This document shows, one piece after another, positions 1 to 7,386 of a stretch of 14,766 nucleotides of DNA (position 1 is its first letter; each line of letters starts with the position of its first letter). The stretch is taken from NCBI GenBank assembly GCA_036752825.1, contig DAIORV010000052.1, forward strand, positions 1-14,766, read 5' to 3'. This DNA is from UBA5177 sp002413265. Its GTDB lineage: Bacteria; Chloroflexota; UBA5177. The notes below the pieces were generated by a model, which saw nothing but the letters and a program-made list of their open reading frames with translations, ran no database searches and was not told the origin of the DNA. A program made the translations under genes and the position numbers.

Positions 1-2
1 AG

Positions 3-1154
3 GATGACTACCCCACATTCGCGCCCTTTCTTGCCAAAACGCTGGAATTGAGCCGACGGCGAGCGGAATACCTCGGTTACCAGGAGAAGCCTTATGATGC
101 GTTGCTCGATCTCTTTGAGCCCGGATTTAGATCCAGCCAGGTCGCACAAATCTTCGACAAACTGAAGGGCGAGCTGATTCCTCTGGTGCAGGCTATCGGC
201 GAGAGAGCAGACCGCGTGAGCGACGAGCCGGTCCATCGCTCGTTCGACGAGGCCAAACAAGAGAAGTTCGGAGTCATAGTCGCCGCAGCGATCGGCTACG
301 ACTTCTCAAGGGGCAGACTGGACCGCGCGGTACATCCCTTCGAAACGTCCTTCTCCCGCGACGACGTGCGTATAACCACGCGGTTCGAACGAGACTTTCT
401 CAGCCCATCGCTCTTCGGCACGATGCACGAGTCCGGCCATGCAATGTACGAGCAGGGAATCGGAGAGGGCCTGGAGGGGACACTGCTTGGCAGGGGGGCC
501 TCAAGCGCTCTTCACGAGAGCCAATCACGTCTCTGGGAAAACGTCGTCGGTCGGAGCAGGCGTTTCTGGCAGCACTTCTATCCTCAGCTTCAGGAGACCT
601 TCCCCGAAGCTTTGCACGACGTCGACGTCGACGCTTTCTATCGAGCCATCAACAAGGTTGACCCGTCTCTCATTCGCGTTGAGGCCGACGAGGTGACCTA
701 CAGCCTTCACGTGATGCTTCGCTTCGAAATGGAAATGGGCCTACTCGACGGCACGATCTCGGTGGAAGAGGCTCCCGACGTGTGGAAGGAAAAGCATCAA
801 CTGTACCTCGGAGTTGCCCCTCCCAACGACCGACTTGGCATCCTTCAGGACATCCATTGGTCCAGCGGGTTGCTCGGCTACTTCCCGACCTACGCCCTCG
901 GAACCATGCTGTCGCTGCAGCTCTACAACTGTGCGCTGCAAGCTCATCCTGAAATCCCTGATGAGGTCGAGCGCGGCCAGTTTGACACGCTTCGAACATG
1001 GTTGACGAGCAACGTGTACCGTCACGGGAGAAAGTTTGAGCCACTCGAACTGATAGAGCGGGTTACCGGCCGGCCGATCGAGACCGAACCGTACGTCGCC
1101 TATCTAAAAGAAAAGTTTGGAGACATGTACGGGCTCACCTCACCGTCCACTTAG
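3..1154 (+). CDS. M32 family (Taq-type) metallocarboxypeptidase, 5'-truncated
   Basis: Zinc metallocarboxypeptidase that removes C-terminal residues from peptides, probably in the cytosol. The zinc site is visible: HESGH is encoded at 426-440, and the family motif HESQSR, whose Glu is the third metal ligand, follows at about 513. Other M32 signatures are EADEVTYSLHVMLRFE, YFPTYALGTMLSLQ and the C-terminal KEKFGDMYGL. About 383 residues are present; the family is usually near 500, so roughly the first quarter lies outside the window. The frame is open to the window edge and already matches the family there (FAPFLAKTLELSRRRAEYLGY), so the TTG at 48 is not the true start. It converges on the acetamidase gene with 67 bp between them, where I see no convincing terminator. 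The family call is secure; the physiological substrate is not known. Confidence 0.93.
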   Translation, partial: DDYPTFAPFLAKTLELSRRRAEYLGYQEKPYDALLDLFEPGFRSSQVAQIFDKLKGELIPLVQAIGERADRVSDEPVHRSFDEAKQEKFGVIVAAAIGYDFSRGRLDRAVHPFETSFSRDDVRITTRFERDFLSPSLFGTMHESGHAMYEQGIGEGLEGTLLGRGASSALHESQSRLWENVVGRSRRFWQHFYPQLQETFPEALHDVDVDAFYRAINKVDPSLIRVEADEVTYSLHVMLRFEMEMGLLDGTISVEEAPDVWKEKHQLYLGVAPPNDRLGILQDIHWSSGLLGYFPTYALGTMLSLQLYNCALQAHPEIPDEVERGQFDTLRTWLTSNVYRHGRKFEPLELIERVTGRPIETEPYVAYLKEKFGDMYGLTSPST

Positions 1155-1221
1155 AGGAGCCGCGGCAGTTTGCCGGCACCAAAGCTTCCGGTCTTGCATT
1201 TCCTCGCGGTGAGCACCCGCT

Positions 1222-2160
1222 TCAGGTTTCGAGTCGGCTGATTGCGCCATCCGGGAGGATGGCATGAACTCCGCGGACTCCGTTCGCGATCTGGGTCACG
1301 TGCAGGTGCACGACTAGACTCGCCAGCGCCATCGCTTCGGATCTCGGGAGGTCGTACTTTCCCTCGATGCGCCTAACCATCTGGTCCAGCGCGGACGCCG
1401 CGGCGGTGTCGAGGTCATAGCCGAGACCGAGAGTGATATACCCTGCCGGCGTTTGCGCTTCCGGAAAGGCCACCGCCTTATGTTTTCTAACGCTGAACGT
1501 CAGCTCGACGCGTTCCATTGCGCACTCAATCGCGGTGTTTGAAGCCTCTCCATCTCCTTGCAGAGCGTGGCCATCTCCAACCGAAAACAGCGCGCCCTCA
1601 ACTTCAATTGGAAGCCATAACGTCGAGCTCGAAACGAGAAGTCGGCAGTCGAGGTTCCCGCCGACTCTTCTGGGAGGTCCTGTAGGAAGAGGGCCGTCCT
1701 CGTCTGGCGCGTTGCCCATGACTCCCATGAAAGGCGCGAGGCGCAACTGAATGCCCAGACCATCCATGTCGGTCGCCGTTCCTGCGTCCGCATCGAGCTC
1801 CCAGCCAATCGAGACATCCTTGCGAACGCGAAGGTCGTACGCCATCCACGGACGCGGCCCGGCCCAGGTCCAACCAATCGGGCCGGGCCGGATCTGGCCA
1901 ATCTGTACCTCGAGGATGTCGCCTGCTTCGGCCCCCCGAACTCGCACGGGTCCGCACAATGCGTGGCCGCTGTCTCGCTCTCCGTCCTTCTCAACCTCGA
2001 GAGCCGTGCCGCCACGCCTTCGCACCTCCTCACCCCAGCCGGCGTCCAGGGTATGAAAGATGATGGTGTCGCCATCGTCGATTTCGAGCACGGGGGAAAG
2101 GTTTGAGCCGAAGCAGCCGTGAAGCGTTCGACGCTCCAGCGGTAGGTCGTGCGTGGTCAT
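1222..2160 (-). CDS. acetamidase/formamidase family protein (FmdA/AmdA)
   Basis: Predicted hydrolase of short-chain amides (formamide or acetamide to acid plus ammonia), cytosolic. The 312 residues match the usual family length. Family features: HTLDAGWG (36-43), a GHALCGPVRVRGAEAGD block (65-81), GGNLD (167-171) and a VGDGHALQGDGE block (194-205) rich in the acidic and His residues thought to bind metal. The ATG start at 2160 has no Shine-Dalgarno. Instead a TAGACT hexamer lies 6 nt upstream, the spacing of a -10 element for a leaderless transcript. It is divergent from the ligase cluster across 75 bp, so the two may share control. Family members vary in substrate and some have no known activity, so formamidase versus acetamidase cannot be decided. 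A role linked to the neighbouring amide-forming enzymes is only a guess. Confidence 0.9.
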   Translation of the reverse strand: MTTHDLPLERRTLHGCFGSNLSPVLEIDDGDTIIFHTLDAGWGEEVRRRGGTALEVEKDGERDSGHALCGPVRVRGAEAGDILEVQIGQIRPGPIGWTWAGPRPWMAYDLRVRKDVSIGWELDADAGTATDMDGLGIQLRLAPFMGVMGNAPDEDGPLPTGPPRRVGGNLDCRLLVSSSTLWLPIEVEGALFSVGDGHALQGDGEASNTAIECAMERVELTFSVRKHKAVAFPEAQTPAGYITLGLGYDLDTAAASALDQMVRRIEGKYDLPRSEAMALASLVVHLHVTQIANGVRGVHAILPDGAISRLET

Positions 2161-2166
2161 TGGCGC

Positions 2167-2172
2167 AGTCTA
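2167..2172 (-). promoter_or_regulatory. putative -10 element for a leaderless acetamidase transcript
   Basis: On the minus strand TAGACT (TANNNT type) is followed by 6 nt and then the ATG of the acetamidase gene, with no Shine-Dalgarno between. This spacing would put the transcription start at or next to the A of the start codon. No good -35 hexamer is visible, so the call rests on position and hexamer match alone. Confidence 0.3.
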
Positions 2173-2191
2173 TCAGGCCACCGAAGTCAGA

Positions 2192-2217
2192 TTGACTCTC
2201 GTTCGTAATGTCATAAT
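2192..2217 (+). promoter_or_regulatory. possible promoter of the ligase operon
   Basis: A TTGACT hexamer (2192-2197) resembles a sigma-70 -35 box, and CATAAT (2212-2217) resembles a -10 box. The 14 nt spacer is shorter than the usual 16-18, so the two may not work together; CATAAT alone is the better match. It lies 18 nt upstream of the ATG at 2236 in the only space available for a promoter of the four-gene unit. Confidence 0.3.
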
Positions 2218-2235
2218 CGGCGTAAGAGAGCCCAA

Positions 2236-3621
2236 ATGCAGGCCGATACTCAGCGCACTAGCGTCGTCAATCGAGCGGAAGCCGAGATCGCAGCCAACTA
2301 TCATGCTGCCTTGCAGGGCGACCCAGGCCTAGCGGCCCGCTCGTACGAACAGCTCGTCCGAAAGCACACAGATCACGGACTCAAGTTCAACGACCGGCTG
2401 TTATGCAATGTCTTGAGGCCGCGCTTCCTCTCCGAGCAACGGCTCGAGGCCCTGCGCAGAGTCAGCGCGACTCTGGCCGCTCTATTCGAGCGCGCGGGCA
2501 CCCACCTTCTCGCGTCGGATTCGCGTCTTGATTTGGTGTCCGCGTCCGACGACGAACGTGAGATCTGGTCGATCGATCCTGGATACGAGGGCCACACCGT
2601 CACCTCTCGTCTCGACTCATTCATGGTGGGCGATTCGCCCATGTTCGTCGAGTACAACGCCGAGAGTCCCGCGAGCATCGGCTACTGCGATGTCCTCTCC
2701 GAGATTTTTCTGGATCTGCCCGTGATGAAAGCCTGGACAACGACGGGCGACCTGCAGCGATTTCACGCCCGAAAGTGTCTTCTCGAGAGTCTGCTTCGCG
2801 CCTTCCACTCCTGGGGAGGACGCGACCCATCGATTGCCATCGTGGACTGGCAAGATGTTGCAACCCGGCGAGACTTTGAGCTGTGCGCCGAGTACTTCAT
2901 ACACGAGGGCGTCCCGACTCTCATCGCCGATCCCAGGTCCTTCGAGTATCGGGATGGGACGCTTGCACACAATGGAATCCCTATTAACCTCGTCTACCGG
3001 CGCGTCTTACTCCACGAGCTGCTGGCACGTAAGCACGAGGCCGCACCACTGCTTCGGGCATATCGGGATGGCGCCATCTGTCTCATCAACAACCCGCGTT
3101 CGAAGCTGCTCCACAAGAAGGGGCTCTTCGCTCTGCTCAGCGATCAGACACTCGGATTGACCATGAGTGAGGAAGAACGTGAGATGGTGGTGACCACCCT
3201 ACCTTGGACGCGGCGACTGGTTAGCGGCGAAACCACCTATCGAGGCGAGAGCACAGACTTGCTGAGGCTGTTGCTTGCCGGCCAAGATAAGTTCACGCTC
3301 AAGCCCGTCGACGACTATGGCGGACGCGGAGTAGTTCTGGGATGGGACTCCACCGAGGCCGAATGGAGCCAGGCACTCGAAGGCGCCGTCGATCGGCACT
3401 TTATTGTGCAGGAGCGAGTTACGGTGCCGGAGGCGGAATTCCCCGTGATGCGCGACGGTTCCATGGAGATCGTCCCACTAATAGTGGATACTGATCCACT
3501 GCTCTTTGATGGCCGTCTCGGCGGCATATTGACACGTATCTCGGGGAGCCCCATGCTCAACGTGACGGCCGGATCCGGAAGCACCACGCCGACCTTCGTG
3601 GTGGGGCGAGGAGACGCATAA
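2236..3621 (+). CDS. circularly permuted type 2 ATP-grasp ligase-like protein
   Basis: Predicted ATP-dependent carboxylate-amine (amide-forming) ligase of the circularly permuted ATP-grasp group, 461 residues, cytosolic. Diagnostic stretches: FVEYNAESPASIGY (137-150), INNPRSKLLHKK (284-295), the nucleotide-binding Lys and glycine-rich loop FTLKPVDDYGGRGVVLGW (353-370), and LNVTAGSGST (441-450) near the C-terminus, expected to hold metal-binding Asn. No signal peptide or membrane segment is present. The ATG at 2236 has a moderate AAGAGAG Shine-Dalgarno 5 nt upstream. It heads the operon and is separated from the next ligase gene by one base. Relatives include COG2308-type proteins and the synthetase half of glutathionylspermidine synthase, but there is no alpha-E partner and no amidase domain here. 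Acid and amine substrates are unknown. Confidence 0.85.
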   Translation: MQADTQRTSVVNRAEAEIAANYHAALQGDPGLAARSYEQLVRKHTDHGLKFNDRLLCNVLRPRFLSEQRLEALRRVSATLAALFERAGTHLLASDSRLDLVSASDDEREIWSIDPGYEGHTVTSRLDSFMVGDSPMFVEYNAESPASIGYCDVLSEIFLDLPVMKAWTTTGDLQRFHARKCLLESLLRAFHSWGGRDPSIAIVDWQDVATRRDFELCAEYFIHEGVPTLIADPRSFEYRDGTLAHNGIPINLVYRRVLLHELLARKHEAAPLLRAYRDGAICLINNPRSKLLHKKGLFALLSDQTLGLTMSEEEREMVVTTLPWTRRLVSGETTYRGESTDLLRLLLAGQDKFTLKPVDDYGGRGVVLGWDSTEAEWSQALEGAVDRHFIVQERVTVPEAEFPVMRDGSMEIVPLIVDTDPLLFDGRLGGILTRISGSPMLNVTAGSGSTTPTFVVGRGDA

Positions 3622-3622
3622 G

Positions 3623-4747
3623 ATGCAGACGCGCTTTACCGTCGGCATCGAAGAGGAATTTCAGATCGTCGACCCCGTCACGCGTGACCTGCAGTCCTCC
3701 GTGAGCGAGGTTCTGGCCAGTGGACGCGAGCTTCTTCACGATCAGCTCAAGCAGGAGATGTTTCAGGCAATGGTGGAGGTCGGAACCGAGATTTGCGAGA
3801 ACGTTAGCGAGGCGAGAGGAGAGGTCGTCCGCTTGCGCGGGACTCTCGCCGAAATCGTTGGACGGCTGAACTGTCGATTGGTGGCGGCCGGAACACATCC
3901 GTTTGCCCACTGGTTGAAGATGGATGTCACCGACGACGACCGTTACATCATGCTCACCGAACAACTTCAGGAGATTGCGCGCTCAATCGCGGTCTTCGGG
4001 TTGCACGTGCACGTCGGGGTCGACGACCGCGACCGATCCATCGAGCTCATGAATGAAGTTCGCTACTTCCTGCCTCACATCCTTGCGCTCTCGGTAAACT
4101 CTCCGTTTTGGGAGGGGCGTGACACCGGCATCAAGTCTTATCGGTCGGTCATCTGGGGCAGGATGCCACGATCCGGGATTCCTGATGCATTCACCTCGTG
4201 GGATGATTACCGAAGCTTCGTCGACACACTGATAAATACGAATTCGATCGACGAGCCGAAAAAGATTTGGTGGGATATCCGTCCGCACCCGAAGTTCAAT
4301 ACTCTCGAGTTTCGTGTGTGCGACATGCCCACGAGACTCGACGAAACGATCGCTTTGGCGGCGCTCTTCCAAGCCGTGGTGGCAAAGCTTTCCTGGCTCC
4401 GCTCTCGTAACCTCGGGTTCCGCGTCTATCAGCGGGCACTCCTCGCGGAAAATCGATGGCGAGCCATGCGCTTTGGTGTCCACGGCAAATTGATCGACTT
4501 TGGCAAGGGCATCGAGGTGCCCATGCGAGATCTAGCGCATGAGTTGCTCGAATTCATCGACGACATAGTGGACGATCTCGGCAGTCGCGCGGCTCTTCAG
4601 ACGGTATACGACATCCTCGAGAATGGGACCGGCGCCGACCGTCAACTGGAAGTGTACCGGCAAACCGGTGACCTGAAATCTGTGGTTGACTACCTGGCTG
4701 AAGAAACCCTGCGCGGAGTTCCCGTCACTCATCCAGCGGCCACGTGA
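3623..4747 (+). CDS. carboxylate-amine ligase, YbdK/GCS2 family
   Basis: Member of the glutamate-cysteine ligase 2 family (YbdK/EgtA-like). Characterised relatives use ATP to join an amino group to the gamma-carboxylate of glutamate through an acyl-phosphate. The 374 residues are typical. Motifs: VGIEEEFQIVD (7-17, acidic metal-binding cluster), VEVGTEICEN (51-60), AAGTHPFAHW (88-97), FGLHVHVGV (125-133), SPFWEGRDTG (160-169) and WWDIRPHPKFNTLEFRVCD (216-234). The start is set by GAGGAG at 3608-3613, 9 nt before the ATG, inside the end of the upstream ligase gene. The gene ends in a GTGA overlap with the esterase gene. A plain glutathione role is unlikely to be the whole story, because two further ligase-type genes sit in the same unit. 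Family certain, substrates unknown. Confidence 0.92.
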   Translation: MQTRFTVGIEEEFQIVDPVTRDLQSSVSEVLASGRELLHDQLKQEMFQAMVEVGTEICENVSEARGEVVRLRGTLAEIVGRLNCRLVAAGTHPFAHWLKMDVTDDDRYIMLTEQLQEIARSIAVFGLHVHVGVDDRDRSIELMNEVRYFLPHILALSVNSPFWEGRDTGIKSYRSVIWGRMPRSGIPDAFTSWDDYRSFVDTLINTNSIDEPKKIWWDIRPHPKFNTLEFRVCDMPTRLDETIALAALFQAVVAKLSWLRSRNLGFRVYQRALLAENRWRAMRFGVHGKLIDFGKGIEVPMRDLAHELLEFIDDIVDDLGSRAALQTVYDILENGTGADRQLEVYRQTGDLKSVVDYLAEETLRGVPVTHPAAT

Positions 4748-5457
4748 ACCGCGAATACCATCGCTGGTACAGTCACAGCCTCGGTCGGGACATGGAGCTC
4801 CTTAGCTTCGGTCACGCCGGAACCCCCGTACTTGTTTTTCCCACGTCCATGGGCAGGTTCTTTGAATACGAAGACCGAGGTATGGTGGGCGCGCTGGAGA
4901 GCAAGATCGATGAGGGATGGATCAGCCTGTTTTGCGTTGACAGTATCGACCAGGAAAGCTGGTACAACCTCCACGCCCACCCTTTTGAGCGAGTCGCGCG
5001 CCATCTCGCATATGAACGGTATCTTCTGGCCGAGGTCCTGCCGCTTACGCATCGGCTTCGAGCACGCCCAGAGCACCGAATAATCGCAACAGGATGTAGC
5101 CTAGGTGCCTTTCACGCCACCCTGCTAGCCCTACGCCAGCCATCCGAAGTCCTAAAACTAGTTTCGTTGAGCGGCAAGTATGAGAACAGTAGCTTCTTGG
5201 ACGGACACTCCGACTTCGACTCATACCTGACCAATCCCCTTGCGTTCGTGCCTGGCCTCTCCGAAGGCCCGGAGCTCGAAGCGATCAGAGCTATCGAGCT
5301 CAACATCGTAACCGGATCGACTGACCCGCACGTGCTCGAGGCTCGAGAGCTATCGCGGGTACTGTGGGATAAGAGCGTCCCAAACGTGCTGGACGTTTGG
5401 GACGGCTGGGTGCACGACTGGCCATACTGGCAACAGATGATCGTGAAATATCTCTAG
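4744..5457 (+). CDS. esterase-family alpha/beta hydrolase
   Basis: Serine hydrolase of the putative esterase (esterase D-like) family, 237 residues, no signal peptide. The nucleophile elbow GCSLG is at 117-121 with Ser119. Likely triad partners are Asp194 (TGSTDP) and His224 (VHDWPYWQQM). The N-terminal block NREYHRWYSHSLGRDMELL and the VLVFPTSMGRFFEYEDRGMV region are characteristic of a conserved hypothetical subfamily of bacterial esterases. It starts at GTG inside the stop of the upstream ligase gene (GTGA, 4-base overlap), implying translational coupling. In this setting it could hydrolyse, transfer or proofread an ester or amide intermediate made by the ligases, which is inference. The true substrate is unknown. 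Confidence 0.88.
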   Translation: MNREYHRWYSHSLGRDMELLSFGHAGTPVLVFPTSMGRFFEYEDRGMVGALESKIDEGWISLFCVDSIDQESWYNLHAHPFERVARHLAYERYLLAEVLPLTHRLRARPEHRIIATGCSLGAFHATLLALRQPSEVLKLVSLSGKYENSSFLDGHSDFDSYLTNPLAFVPGLSEGPELEAIRAIELNIVTGSTDPHVLEARELSRVLWDKSVPNVLDVWDGWVHDWPYWQQMIVKYL

Positions 5458-5486
5458 CTGCACGCGACAGGGAAGGTGGAGCGCAA

Positions 5487-6425
5487 ATGAAGATCGGGCT
5501 CCTCGTCGGCAGAGAAGACACATTCCCGCAAGAATTCATCGACCGCGTAAACAACAAGGCCGTGGACGGCATTACCGCAGAAATGGTCAAGATTGGCGGA
5601 ACTCGCCTCGACCAAGAAGTTCCGTACGCGGTCATCGTGGACCGCATGTCTCACGAGGTTCCCTACTACCGGATATTCCTGAAAAAGGCGGTTGCCGACG
5701 GCGCCGTGGTGATTAACAACCCGTTCTGGTTCAGCGCCGACGACAAGTTCATTGAGTGCGTGTTGGCCGAGCGCCTGGGAGTGGCCGTACCGAAGACCGT
5801 GATCCTTCCCAACAAGACATACGAGGCCGACATCATCCGGGAGTCGTTGCGCAATCTCGAATACCCGATGCCCTGGGAAGGCATCGCGGAGTACGTCGGC
5901 ATGCCTGCCGTCATCAAGCCCGCGGTCGGCGGTGGCTGGAGGAACGTGACCATCGTTCATTCTCTGGAGGAGCTCATCGCCGCCTTCGACACGAGCGGTG
6001 TCCTTCCTATGATCGTTCAGGAGTTCATTCGGTTCGAGAATTACAGCCGCTGCTTCGTCATAGGCCGGGAACACGTGCTCATCTCGAAATACGATCCCTC
6101 ACGATCCCACTTCGAGCGATATCGACCTGGCGATACCGGCTTGAGCCCCGAGCTGCACGACCGAATAAACGGTGACTGCCTCACGCTCAATCGCGCACTT
6201 GGATACGACATGAATACCGTTGAATTCGCGATCAGGGACGGCATTCCGTACGCGATCGATTTCTTCAACCCGGCGCCCGACATGGACCGGAATTCGATCA
6301 CACCGGACAACTTCGAGTGGGTAGTGGAGAACATGGCGAATCTCGCGATCAGTTATGCGACGGGGGAGCGGAAAGCGGAACCCGAGCCTAACTGGCATGC
6401 GATGCTTCGCGCAGGGCGAGCATAG
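5487..6425 (+). CDS. ATP-grasp ligase-like protein (RimK/GshB/Ddl type fold)
   Basis: Predicted ATP-dependent carboxylate-amine ligase with a canonical ATP-grasp order, 312 residues. Features: N-terminal MKIGLLVGRE Rossmann-like start, VINNPFWFSADDKF (75-88), an ATP-binding Lys and glycine loop PAVIKPAVGGGW (140-151), the hinge IVQEF (176-180), and metal ligands in the MNTVEF...AIDFFNP segment (242-262: Glu246, Asp258, Asn261). The ATG at 5487 is chosen because AAGGTGGA lies just upstream and the family begins MKIGLLVGRE. In-frame codons back to 5397 are spurious overlap with the esterase gene. The 29 nt gap places it in the same operon. By analogy with GshA/GshB it may extend the product of the YbdK-like enzyme. 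Substrate specificity cannot be read from sequence. Confidence 0.87.
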   Translation: MKIGLLVGREDTFPQEFIDRVNNKAVDGITAEMVKIGGTRLDQEVPYAVIVDRMSHEVPYYRIFLKKAVADGAVVINNPFWFSADDKFIECVLAERLGVAVPKTVILPNKTYEADIIRESLRNLEYPMPWEGIAEYVGMPAVIKPAVGGGWRNVTIVHSLEELIAAFDTSGVLPMIVQEFIRFENYSRCFVIGREHVLISKYDPSRSHFERYRPGDTGLSPELHDRINGDCLTLNRALGYDMNTVEFAIRDGIPYAIDFFNPAPDMDRNSITPDNFEWVVENMANLAISYATGERKAEPEPNWHAMLRAGRA

Positions 6426-6453
6426 CGACGTAACCAGGAGCCGAACCCCGGGG

Positions 6454-6459
6454 TACCAT
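6454..6459 (+). promoter_or_regulatory. putative -10 element before the ABC ATPase gene
   Basis: TACCAT (TANNNT type) lies 6 nt before the ATG at 6466, the same spacing as at the acetamidase gene. The only Shine-Dalgarno-like AGGAG (6436-6440) is 25 nt from the start, too far to work. This suggests a leaderless transcript for the transporter, possibly in addition to readthrough from the ligase operon. No clear -35 box. Confidence 0.28.
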
Positions 6460-6465
6460 TGGGCC

Positions 6466-7386
6466 ATGTCAGCCCCATCCGGCGCGGATGCAGCCATCGA
6501 TCTACAAGGCGTCACGAAGCTCTACCCTGGTCCCGTGCGCGCCCTCGACAAGGTCACACTCGAGGTACGAAAGGGCGAGCTTTGTTGCCTGCTCGGTCCC
6601 AACGGTGCAGGCAAGACCACCATAATTCGTTTGCTTCAGGGCGCTCTCTCCGCGACGGAAGGCACCGTCCGTGTATTAGGGGCTGACGTTCACGGCAAAG
6701 GGCTCATCGAGGCGAAGCGCCAGATTGGCATAGTTCCACAGAGCCCCGGAATGTATCCCGATCTCTCGGTTCGCGAGTATCTGAGCTTCGTTCGTGACCT
6801 CTACGGCAAGGGAGACGTCGAACGGACAGCTGTTTCCTATGGCCTGGAAGAGTACATCGATCGGACCCTGTCGACTCTTTCAGGGGGATTTCAGCGGCGG
6901 CTGTTGGTAGCCGCCGCCGTTATAAGCGAACCCTCCGTGCTGTTGCTCGATGAGCCGACGGTCGGCCTCGATCCGCTCGCGGCCGCGGATACCAGGCGTC
7001 TCCTGCAAGCTGCCATGGCGGGTCGCACGGTGCTGATGAGCACCCACAACTTGGCGGAAGCCGAAGAGCTGTGCAACACCGTGATCATTCTTCGCCGGGG
7101 TACTGTGCTCGTCCACGAACGCATCGAAGACCTGCGGCGTCAGGCAGCGCCCCGCGTTCACCTCGCTGCCCGGCAGGGGCAGGAGGTACTGGGCCGGGTT
7201 CTCACAGAGTTCAACATGCGATGGACTCCAAACGAGGCTGGCGCGTGGCTTCATCTTCTCGAGCCGGAAGGCGAGATGCCCGACGTTTTGCGCCGGCTCC
7301 TCGCCGCGGGAGTGGACGTGTACGAGTGCCGGATCGTCCCGCCAACGCTTGAAGATCTTTTCGTAGAGGTCGTCACACGAATATGA
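6466..7386 (+). CDS. ABC transporter ATP-binding protein (ABC-2 type)
   Basis: ATPase subunit of an ABC-2 type transporter, 306 residues, peripheral to the inner membrane. All nucleotide-binding motifs are intact: Walker A GPNGAGKTT (44-52), Q-loop Gln92, signature LSGGFQ (138-143), Walker B VLLLDEP (158-164) and switch His194. A C-terminal extension of about 90 residues follows, as in DrrA/NatA/CcmA-like exporters. The ATG at 6466 is preferred because the in-frame sequence upstream to 6355 lies inside the preceding ligase gene and has no family similarity. It overlaps the permease gene by ATGA. Starting 40 bp downstream of the ligase unit, it may export or protect against that product. A substrate cannot be assigned from the ATPase. 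Confidence 0.93.
   Translation: MSAPSGADAAIDLQGVTKLYPGPVRALDKVTLEVRKGELCCLLGPNGAGKTTIIRLLQGALSATEGTVRVLGADVHGKGLIEAKRQIGIVPQSPGMYPDLSVREYLSFVRDLYGKGDVERTAVSYGLEEYIDRTLSTLSGGFQRRLLVAAAVISEPSVLLLDEPTVGLDPLAAADTRRLLQAAMAGRTVLMSTHNLAEAEELCNTVIILRRGTVLVHERIEDLRRQAAPRVHLAARQGQEVLGRVLTEFNMRWTPNEAGAWLHLLEPEGEMPDVLRRLLAAGVDVYECRIVPPTLEDLFVEVVTRI

Noticed and set aside
48..50. TTG as the start of the M32 carboxypeptidase
   Set aside because: The frame is open to base 3 and the residues before it already match the M32 family, so the gene is cut by the window edge.
1163..1175. Possible terminator hairpin (CGGCA-GTT-TGCCG) between the convergent M32 and acetamidase genes
   Set aside because: The stem is only 5 bp, flanking bases do not pair and no T-run follows on either strand.
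1500..2075. 191-codon open frame in another frame of the acetamidase gene
   Set aside because: Same strand but out of frame with the conserved acetamidase; Ser/Arg-rich composition typical of a frame shadow.
2236..3621. Assignment to the COG2308/COG2307 (alpha-E, transglutaminase) system
   Set aside because: No alpha-E or transglutaminase gene is nearby; the partners here are a GCS2 ligase, an esterase and another ATP-grasp enzyme.
5397..5486. 30-codon N-terminal extension of the second ATP-grasp protein
   Set aside because: Lies within the esterase gene; the ATG at 5487 has a good Shine-Dalgarno and matches the family start.
5454..6074. 206-codon open frame on the minus strand
   Set aside because: Antisense shadow of the RimK-like ATP-grasp gene, with no family features.
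6355..6465. 37-codon N-terminal extension of the ABC ATPase
   Set aside because: Lies largely in the end of the ligase gene and carries no ABC family residues.
3622..6465. RiPP precursor peptide near the ATP-grasp genes
   Set aside because: Gaps between these genes are 1, -4, 29 and 40 nt, so no separate precursor gene fits inside the unit.
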